From: Gemmatimonas sp. UBA2094
Lineage (GTDB): Bacteria; Gemmatimonadota; Gemmatimonadetes; Gemmatimonadales; Gemmatimonadaceae
Direction of reading: 5' to 3'
Assembly (NCBI GenBank): GCA_002331565.1
Contig: DCZC01000197.1
Coordinates: 1-11,241 of the forward strand
Length of the DNA: 11,241 nt
The notes under the pieces are model-generated. The model was given only the letters and a program-made list of their open reading frames with translations. It had not been told where the DNA came from and searched no databases. Positions within the stretch are counted from its first letter, which is position 1; each line of letters opens with the position of its first letter. The position numbers and the translations under genes were made by a program. This document shows positions 6,451 to 11,241 of this stretch, piece after piece.

Positions 6451-7713
6451 TTAATCGGTGAGTGTGGGAGACGCGCGGTGAGGGGCCCGGAACACCAACG
6501 CCGCGTTGATTCCCCCAAACCCGAACGAGTTCGACAGCACTACGTTGGGCGACAGCTCGCGCCCGCTACCCGGTACGTAGTCCAGATCGCACGCGGCATC
6601 GGGGGTCTCCAGCCCGACCGTAGGCGGAATCCACCCGCGGGCGATGGCGAGCGAACAGATTGCCGCTTCGAATGCCCCGCTCGCGCCGAGCGCGTGGCCG
6701 TAGTAGCCCTTGGTGCTGGAGATCGGCACGCGATACGCGTGCGCGCCGAAGACGCGCTTGATCGCGTCGGTCTCGGTGGGGTCGTTGAGCGGCGTGCTGC
6801 TGCCGTGCGCGTTGATGTACGCCACGTCGGCTGGTTGCGCCTGCGCGTCACGCAGGGCCATCGTCACGCACCGTGCCGCCTGCGCCCCGCCGGGCAGCGG
6901 CGCCGTCATGTGGTGCGCGTCGTTGGTGGTGCCGTAACCCGACAGCTCGGCGTAGATCCGCGCGCCGCGGCGCGTGGCGTGCTCCCATTCCTCGAGCAGC
7001 AGCACCGCCGCGCCTTCCCCCATCACGAAGCCGTCGCGGTCGGCGTCGAAGGGCCGCGAGGCGTGCGTCGGATCGTCGTTGCGCGTGCTCATGGCCCGGA
7101 TGAGCGCGAACGCTCCGAAACACAACGTGGCCAGCGGCGCTTCGCTGCCGCCGGCGAGCATCACGTCGGCGTACCCATCGCGGATCTGCCGGAACGCTTC
7201 ACCGATGGCCATGCTGCCGCTCGCGCAGCTCATGGCGTTGGTGGAGTTGGGGCCGCTGATGCCGAATTCGATCGCCATGTTGCAGCTTGCACTACCGCCG
7301 AACACCGCGAGTGCGAGTGTCGCATCGACCGCACGCAGCCCCGCCTGCGCGAAGCGCGCGGCCTGCGCTTCGGCGTACCCCACGCCCCCGAGCGCCGTGC
7401 CCATCATCGCGCCCGCGCGGTCGCGGTCGACCGTACCCAGGTCGAGCCCGCCGTCCTCGAGCGCGAGCATCCCGCTCACCACCGCAAACTGGCTGAATCG
7501 GTCGAGCCGCTTCACACGCTTGGCGTCGATCCAGCGCGTCGCATCGAAACCGTTCACCTGCGCCGCGCACCGCGACCGATAGATGCTCGAGTCGAAGCGG
7601 TCGAGCCGCTGCACCACCGAACGCTCCGCGCGCAGCCCGGCCCACAGCCCCTCGACCCCCACACCGATCGGCGTCACGCACCCGATGCCCGTGACCGCCA
7701 CCCGCCGCCTCAT
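6451..7713 (-). CDS. FabF-type beta-ketoacyl-ACP synthase
   Basis: This enzyme would extend an ACP-bound acyl chain by Claisen condensation with a malonyl unit. The 420-residue protein opens with RRVAVTGIGCVTPIG and has the full thiolase-fold active site: nucleophile C163 in AMSCASGSMAIG, H303 in NAHGSSTPLNDPTE, K335 and H340 in STKGYYGHALGASGA, and the glycine-rich NSFGFGGINAAL near the C-terminus. Numbering agrees with E. coli FabF. The frame is open further upstream, but the ATG at 7713 is the real start: it begins the conserved domain, has a GGAGA motif seven bases before it and overlaps the stop of the preceding gene (ATGA). No ACP, malonyltransferase or reductase gene is adjacent, and it ends a set of tailoring-type enzymes, so a role in specialised lipid or polyketide synthesis is more likely than housekeeping fatty acid synthesis. 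It converges with ppa, 3 bp away. Confidence 0.9.
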   Translation of the reverse strand: MRRRVAVTGIGCVTPIGVGVEGLWAGLRAERSVVQRLDRFDSSIYRSRCAAQVNGFDATRWIDAKRVKRLDRFSQFAVVSGMLALEDGGLDLGTVDRDRAGAMMGTALGGVGYAEAQAARFAQAGLRAVDATLALAVFGGSASCNMAIEFGISGPNSTNAMSCASGSMAIGEAFRQIRDGYADVMLAGGSEAPLATLCFGAFALIRAMSTRNDDPTHASRPFDADRDGFVMGEGAAVLLLEEWEHATRRGARIYAELSGYGTTNDAHHMTAPLPGGAQAARCVTMALRDAQAQPADVAYINAHGSSTPLNDPTETDAIKRVFGAHAYRVPISSTKGYYGHALGASGAFEAAICSLAIARGWIPPTVGLETPDAACDLDYVPGSGRELSPNVVLSNSFGFGGINAALVFRAPHRASPTLTD

Positions 7714-8231
7714 ACCCCCTTCTCCGCCACCTTCGCCAGCCCCGCCAACGTGCGTGACGCGATGCCGTGCACGAACACCGGCGCAATCACCTGGGTTGCC
7801 GCGAACGGCCCGATCAGCGGCCACGACGGGCCATTCCACACGTGCACGATGCGCGTGAGCGTTCCGCCCTCGACCGGCGTGAAGCTCCACTCCACGTCCA
7901 TGCGTGTCGTCACGCCGCCGATGTGCCGGAATCGTACCCACGGTTCGTCGCGATTCACGGCCATTTCCGAGAGCCACCACGTGGGCCAGTTGAAGAGGCC
8001 GAACGGTCGGTTGGCGGCCATTTCCACGATCCCGCCGCCGTCGCGACGCTGCTCCCGGAAGCGCACGTACCGGTAATGGGGCAGATACGCGGGCCAATGC
8101 TCGACGGCGGCGGCAATCTCGAAGATACGCTGGGCAGGCGCGCGCACCACGAGCTCGTCGACGGTGGTGACGAGGCGGCCGGAGGGCGGCGCCGCTAGAG
8201 CGAACGGTTCGGCAGACGACATCATGCGCAT
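7710..8231 (-). CDS. SRPBCC (START-like) family protein
   Basis: This family has a helix-grip fold with a deep hydrophobic cavity, found in polyketide aromatases/cyclases and in CoQ-binding proteins. The product (173 residues from the ATG at 8231) shows the typical opening of the polyketide cyclase/dehydrase group: a strand VDELVVRAPAQRIFEIAAAV, then EHWPAYLPHYRYV. It ends in a long helix (FVHGIASRTLAGLAKVAEKGV) as the fold requires. The middle is unusually rich in tryptophan (FNWPTWWLSEM). No signal peptide or membrane span is visible. The start is uncertain: ATG at 8231, 8225 or 8222 and an in-frame TTG at 8258 are all possible, and none has a good ribosome binding site. Its stop overlaps the ketoacyl synthase start, suggesting joint action on a lipid or polyketide intermediate, which is an inference. 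Confidence 0.8.
   Translation of the reverse strand: MRMMSSAEPFALAAPPSGRLVTTVDELVVRAPAQRIFEIAAAVEHWPAYLPHYRYVRFREQRRDGGGIVEMAANRPFGLFNWPTWWLSEMAVNRDEPWVRFRHIGGVTTRMDVEWSFTPVEGGTLTRIVHVWNGPSWPLIGPFAATQVIAPVFVHGIASRTLAGLAKVAEKGV
7714..7725 (-). promoter_or_regulatory. Ribosome binding site of the ketoacyl synthase gene
   Basis: On the minus strand GGAGAAGGGGGT directly precedes the ATG at 7713. It is the strongest ribosome binding site in the right-hand gene set and decides the start against upstream in-frame codons. Confidence 0.6.
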
Positions 8232-8300
8232 TCGGCGGGAGACAGGCACACTCGGCAATTCACGCGCCAGGGGTGGTTCGCGAACGGCTCACACTCCACG

Positions 8301-8993
8301 TTAACGCCCGGACCACACCGCCGTTATGCGGAACCCCAGCCGGTGATGCACAGTGCACCGGCAGCCGGTGGCCTGCTCCACGAGCTGCCGGAGTTCGGGC
8401 TTCGTGTAGCCACGCAGCACCGACAGCACCCCGTCGTGGCGGCTCACTGGATGGAACCCGAGAGCGAACGAGGACGCCCACAGCCCCGCGACCGCGAGCC
8501 AGCTTCGTCGCAGGTCGCCGACCACCACCGCCGTGCGGGCCACACGCGTGCACTCGCGCAGTAGCTGCGCCGCCTCTTCTCCGTCGAAATGATGCAGGAC
8601 CTGCGAGCAGGTGATCAGGTCGATGCTGCCGTCGGCGAACGGCAACCGCATCGCGTTGCCGGCCAGCGTACTCGAACAGTGCGGCGCTGCCGCCCGCGCG
8701 AGGTGCGGCGCGAGTTCCATGCCCACGGTGTGCAGCGTGAGCCCGCGCCGCCGTGCCATCGCTGCTGCGGCGGCGGGAATGTCGCCGAGACCGGTGCCCA
8801 CGTCGAGCAGCGTGAGCGCACGGCCGGTGGGATACGCGCGAAGGAGTCCACGCAGTTCGTGCAGCACCGCCCGACGGCCACCGAACAGGCGGTTGGCCAG
8901 CGCCACGTCGCGCAGCGAACGCAGCGACAGCGCGGCGTCCGCCGTGGGATCGTCGAGAATCTCCGCACCGCGGCGCCGCGCCGGCGTGAACAT
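8301..8993 (-). CDS. Class I SAM-dependent methyltransferase
   Basis: The 230-residue protein has a Rossmann methyltransferase core: motif I LLDVGTGLGD (62-71), the acidic residue E93 after the second strand (GMELAP), GNAMRLPFADGSID (112-125) and LITCSQVLHHF (126-136), as in ubiquinone/tocopherol-type C- or O-methyltransferases. An N-terminal extension with EILDDPTADAALSLRSLRD and LANRLFGG (11-39) precedes the core. From memory, methyltransferases with this N-terminus often occur next to FAD-dependent oxidoreductases in type III polyketide or phenolic lipid loci; this was not checked. It starts six bases after the flavin reductase stop and is 42 or 69 bp ahead of the SRPBCC gene, depending on which start of that gene is used. 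The substrate cannot be told from sequence. Confidence 0.87.
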   Translation of the reverse strand: MFTPARRRGAEILDDPTADAALSLRSLRDVALANRLFGGRRAVLHELRGLLRAYPTGRALTLLDVGTGLGDIPAAAAAMARRRGLTLHTVGMELAPHLARAAAPHCSSTLAGNAMRLPFADGSIDLITCSQVLHHFDGEEAAQLLRECTRVARTAVVVGDLRRSWLAVAGLWASSFALGFHPVSRHDGVLSVLRGYTKPELRQLVEQATGCRCTVHHRLGFRITAVWSGR

Positions 8994-8999
8994 GCGAGC

Positions 9000-9473
9000 C
9001 TACCGCTCGAGCACCGCGTACCCGCCGCGGTAGTAGAGCAGCGGCTTGCCTTCGTGGACGGCGGCGTCTTCCACCTGCCCCACCACGATCACGTGGTCGC
9101 CGGCCGGATGACGCGCCACGATGCGACACTCGAGCGACGCGAGCACGTCCTCGAGAATCGGATCGCCAAGCGTGCCGCCATGATAGCCCACGCCGGCGAA
9201 ACGGTCGTCGATCTTGCCCGCGAAGCGGCGCGACACCGCCTCCTGCCCGGCGCTGAGCACGTTCACGGCGAAGGTCTCGGTGGCGGCGAGCAGCGGCGCC
9301 ATGGTCGCATCGTTCGCCACGCACACGAGGATGAGCGGCGGGTCGAGACTGAGCGACGAGAACGCGCTCACGGTCATGCCGTGCGGGGTGCCGGCGGTAT
9401 CCCGCGTGGTGATGACGGTGATGCCCGAGGCGAAGCGGCCGAGGACGGCGCGGAAGAGATCGGAATCAATCAC
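9000..9473 (-). CDS. Flavin reductase-like, FMN-binding protein
   Basis: Members of this family bind FMN and reduce free flavin with NAD(P)H for a partner monooxygenase, or act as small flavoenzymes. The 157-residue protein is a single flavin reductase-like domain: LFRAVLGRFASGITVIT at the start (6-22), GMTVSAFSSLSLDPPLI (32-48) that wraps the FMN, FAVNVLSAGQ and RRFAGK (68-87), GDH (125-127) and LLYYRGGY (145-152). The chosen start is GTG at 9473, where similarity to the family begins; no good ribosome binding site precedes it, and the frame stays open upstream without a better start. Its position between an FAD oxidoreductase and a methyltransferase suggests that it supplies reduced flavin to an oxygenation step. 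No classical two-component oxygenase gene is in the window. Confidence 0.88.
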   Translation of the reverse strand: MIDSDLFRAVLGRFASGITVITTRDTAGTPHGMTVSAFSSLSLDPPLILVCVANDATMAPLLAATETFAVNVLSAGQEAVSRRFAGKIDDRFAGVGYHGGTLGDPILEDVLASLECRIVARHPAGDHVIVVGQVEDAAVHEGKPLLYYRGGYAVLER

Positions 9474-9482
9474 GGACGGAGC

Positions 9483-9539
9483 AGTCGGGGTCGGAAACAG
9501 GAAGTCGGGGGCAGGGTGCACCGTACCCCCCTGCTCCCT
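9483..9539. repeat. Purine-rich periodic tract and imperfect inverted repeat before the flavin reductase gene
   Basis: The 95-bp gap between the oxidoreductase stop and the flavin reductase start holds an inverted repeat: 9507-9516 against 9529-9538, nine or ten of ten pairs depending on strand, with a 12-base loop. AGTCGGGG occurs twice (9483-9490 and 9503-9510). The left arm runs in consecutive 7-base units (CGGAAAC, AGGAAGT, CGGGGGC) and the opposite arm contains AGGGAGC on the minus strand. It resembles, more weakly, the element between hemD and hemC. It could act as an attenuator or mRNA processing site, or be a chance product of G-rich DNA. Confidence 0.4.
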
Positions 9540-9568
9540 GAACGCCCCAGCCGCCAAAGCGATCCCAC

Positions 9569-10801
9569 CTACGCCCCCAGCAGCCGCAAAAGCGTTCTCG
9601 GACGGAGCACCACGCTCGCCGGCACGAAGTCGCCGGTTACCCCGATGAGCAGATCGGCAAGGTCCCGGTCGCGCGAGAGCACGCGCGCCGCGTGGTTGAG
9701 CAGCGGCGCCCACCCCACGGCGAGACCGATCAGTTGCTCGACGCGCCACTTGCCGCCGAACACCGTCTTGCGCTCCCCCTCGTACGCTCGCAGCGCCTGC
9801 ACGTGCCGCTCCAGCGAGGGCGCACCCACCGCCGCCTGCGCGAACTCGGCCAGCAGTTCGCCGCCGCGCAGCGCTGCGTAGATGCCTTCGCCGGTGAACG
9901 GATCGAAGAAGTCGGCGGCGTCGCCGGTGAGCATCGCGCCGGGGTGCCACGGGCGTTTGGCCCGCGATGCAAATGGTCCCGTCGCACGCACCGGTGTCAC
10001 GCGGGTAGCGTTCGCAAAGCGGGGGCCCAGCTGTGGGTGGGCGTGCAACCAGCGCTCGAGGAACGCCTCGGTCCCCTCGCGCATGCCACCGGCCCTCGAT
10101 TTGGGCACCACCAGCGCCACGTTCACGAGACCATCGCTCACGCGCGCGAGCCCCACGTATCCGTTTCGTGTCACGTGCATCTCGCCGAGGGCGCCGACCC
10201 CCTCCACGTCACGATAGTGCGTCACGAGTGCGACACGGCGGGGGACGCGCGCGGCGCGCGCGAGATCGAGCCGTCGCGACACCACGCTGCGCAGCCCGTC
10301 GGCGCCAATCACGAGGTCAGCCCGCACCGTGTACGCCCCGTCCGGTGTGCGCAGCACGGCCCCATGCACGCGGCCGTCGGTGCCGGTGAGCAGCGACTCC
10401 ACCTTGGCCTGTTCGTGCACCCTCACACCGGCGTGGCGCGCGCGATCGAGCAGTACGGTGTCGAGGATCTCACGGCGCACGCCCAGACCGCGATCGCGAA
10501 ATCCGCGGAAGCCGTGGCGCGCCACGAATTCGCCGTGGATGCGATCGCCCGACGGGGCATGCACCACCATGCCGCTGAGCTGCGCCGCGCGTGCTTCGAG
10601 CGCCTCGAGGGCGCCCATGGCGTGAAGGATGCGCGAACCCTCGGGGCTCACGTACTCCGCGCACGGCTTCGCCCGCGGGAAGCGGGCACGATCCGCCACA
10701 CAGACGTCGAGGCCGGCCTGCGCGCAGTGCCACGCGGCCGAACTGCCCGCCGGGCCACCACCCACCACCAGCACCTGCACGCGCATGTCGTCGCGACTCA
10801 T
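9569..10801 (-). CDS. FAD-dependent oxidoreductase, geranylgeranyl reductase-like family
   Basis: The 410-residue protein is a two-dinucleotide-fold flavoprotein of the group containing geranylgeranyl reductases and aromatic hydroxylases. It has the FAD-binding VVGGGPAGSSAAW (12-24), a FPRAKPCAEYVSP segment (41-53) resembling the FPR.K.CGE motif of geranylgeranyl reductases, DLVIGADGLRS (162-172) and GDAADFFDPFTGEGI (293-307) that closes the FAD site. No membrane span is evident. It could saturate isoprenoid double bonds, halogenate or hydroxylate an aromatic ring; sequence alone does not decide. The ATG at 10801 overlaps the DUF92 stop (ATGA) and has a TAGAAT hexamer six bases upstream; ATG at 10786 is a second choice. 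The next gene encodes a flavin reductase, although members of this family usually carry bound FAD. Confidence 0.88.
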   Translation of the reverse strand: MSRDDMRVQVLVVGGGPAGSSAAWHCAQAGLDVCVADRARFPRAKPCAEYVSPEGSRILHAMGALEALEARAAQLSGMVVHAPSGDRIHGEFVARHGFRGFRDRGLGVRREILDTVLLDRARHAGVRVHEQAKVESLLTGTDGRVHGAVLRTPDGAYTVRADLVIGADGLRSVVSRRLDLARAARVPRRVALVTHYRDVEGVGALGEMHVTRNGYVGLARVSDGLVNVALVVPKSRAGGMREGTEAFLERWLHAHPQLGPRFANATRVTPVRATGPFASRAKRPWHPGAMLTGDAADFFDPFTGEGIYAALRGGELLAEFAQAAVGAPSLERHVQALRAYEGERKTVFGGKWRVEQLIGLAVGWAPLLNHAARVLSRDRDLADLLIGVTGDFVPASVVLRPRTLLRLLGA

Positions 10802-11241
10802 GAGACGATTCTAACCCCCGCCACGAGCACGGCGCCGGTCACGGTGCACACGAAGTTCACCACGTCGTTGCTCAGCCATGGTACGCCCCGCCACGCCTGT
10901 GTCGGCGTACCGCAACGATGCACATCCTGCTCCGTCTCGCGCTGGCAGGCGGGGCACCACCGCCGGAGCTGCCAGAAGGCGCCAATCACGGTATCCGCTA
11001 CGGCGCCCGCAACACCAGCCAGGGCTACCACGGTCACGTCCGACGGGTCGATCAGCCCGCACACCGCCGCCGAAAGTGCCAACAGCACCGCCCCCGCCGT
11101 CATGCCCACGGTGCCCGCCAGGCTCACCGCCCCCGAGGTGCCGGAGGGTACCGGCGCGAAGGTGCGCAGCGACCACGGCTGCCCGCGCCATAGCGTGCCG
11201 GTCTCGGTGGCCAACGTGTCGGCACCGGCCGCCACCAGCGC
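10798..11241 (-). CDS. DUF92 family membrane protein, C-terminal part (runs off the window edge)
   Basis: The DUF92 family includes plant VTE6, a phytyl-phosphate kinase of tocopherol synthesis; most bacterial members are uncharacterised. The visible 147 residues are the C-terminal part; the frame is open to the window edge, and the GTG at 11233-11235 is internal. Family features seen are ADTLATETG (7-15 of the visible part), the PVPSGTSGAVSLAGT segment (31-45), a C..C...(8)H.C cluster in WCPACQ...HRCG (C96, C99, H108, C110) and WLSNDVVNF (122-130). Hydrophobic segments near 46-63, 68-88 and 125-145 indicate an integral membrane protein. It overlaps the FAD oxidoreductase by 4 bp, suggesting joint expression. 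Confidence 0.85.
   Translation of the reverse strand, partial: ALVAAGADTLATETGTLWRGQPWSLRTFAPVPSGTSGAVSLAGTVGMTAGAVLLALSAAVCGLIDPSDVTVVALAGVAGAVADTVIGAFWQLRRWCPACQRETEQDVHRCGTPTQAWRGVPWLSNDVVNFVCTVTGAVLVAGVRIVS
10808..10813 (-). promoter_or_regulatory. Candidate internal -10 element (TAGAAT) before the FAD oxidoreductase
   Basis: On the minus strand TAGAAT, five of six matches to TATAAT, is followed by six bases and then the ATG at 10801. It lies within the last codons of the DUF92 gene. No -35 box was recognised. It would allow the oxidoreductase and the genes after it to be transcribed without DUF92. Confidence 0.35.

Noticed and set aside
6478..8076. Long open frame of about 530 codons on the plus strand, antisense to the ketoacyl synthase and SRPBCC genes
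   Set aside because: Its product is rich in Arg, Ala and His with no recognisable domain, while the opposite strand has intact catalytic motifs. It is a high-GC shadow frame.
7714..8097. In-frame upstream extension of the ketoacyl synthase (possible fusion of 128 residues)
   Set aside because: The extension is a shadow of the SRPBCC gene in another frame; the ATG at 7713 has a good ribosome binding site and begins the conserved domain.
8589..9881. Open frame of 430 codons on the plus strand across methyltransferase, flavin reductase and oxidoreductase genes
   Set aside because: It covers three well-supported genes and their gap on the other strand and has low-complexity, Arg-rich composition without domain signals.
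9000..9950. Longer flavin reductase start extending into the oxidoreductase gene
   Set aside because: The upstream part overlaps the conserved oxidoreductase in another frame and has no family similarity; homology begins at the GTG at 9473.
8301..10801. Photosynthesis gene cluster (bchP-like oxidoreductase)
   Set aside because: No bch, crt or puf neighbours are present, and the flavoprotein resembles geranylgeranyl reductases only at family level.
1..11241. Mobile element, CRISPR array, tRNA or rRNA
   Set aside because: No transposase or integrase motifs, no spaced direct repeats of CRISPR size and no cloverleaf or rRNA-like sequence were found on reading the window.

Overview
This GC-rich 11.2 kb window comes from a Gram-negative bacterium. 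It carries a System I (Ccm) cytochrome c maturation module and zinc-type HemB, and the general look of the genes is compatible with Gemmatimonadota. That placement is an impression from gene content and protein style, not a demonstrated one. Genes are packed tightly, with repeated 4-bp start/stop overlaps. No tRNA, rRNA, CRISPR array, insertion sequence or stretch over 300 bases without a gene was seen.

Left part (1-2910): the 5' end of an acetyl-CoA synthetase gene (acs) reads leftwards out of the window. Diverging from it across about 127 bp is ccmA-ccmB-ccmC-ccmD. These encode the ABC-type membrane complex that loads haem onto the periplasmic chaperone CcmE. ccmE and ccmF/G/H are not in the window.

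Middle part (2920-6447): the same strand continues with hemD, hemC and hemB, three consecutive-pathway enzymes of tetrapyrrole synthesis (5-aminolevulinate to uroporphyrinogen III), and then ppa, a soluble pyrophosphatase. Haem precursor synthesis is therefore directly downstream of haem-handling genes. A striking inverted repeat made of 7-base units lies between hemD and hemC, and hemC seems to have its own promoter, so hemC-hemB(-ppa) is probably a second transcription unit.

Right part (6451-11241, all leftward, meeting ppa tail to tail with 3 bp between them): a six-gene set reading DUF92 (partial) > FAD-dependent geranylgeranyl-reductase-like oxidoreductase > flavin reductase > SAM methyltransferase > SRPBCC/START-like protein > FabF-type ketoacyl synthase. 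The combination looks like a small specialised lipid, isoprenoid or polyketide-type biosynthetic operon whose product I cannot name. It is the best candidate for an undescribed system here.

Three likely transcription-unit starts (ccmA, hemC, the FAD oxidoreductase) share a TANNNT hexamer exactly six bases before the ATG and lack good ribosome binding sites. This is the pattern expected for leaderless mRNAs.
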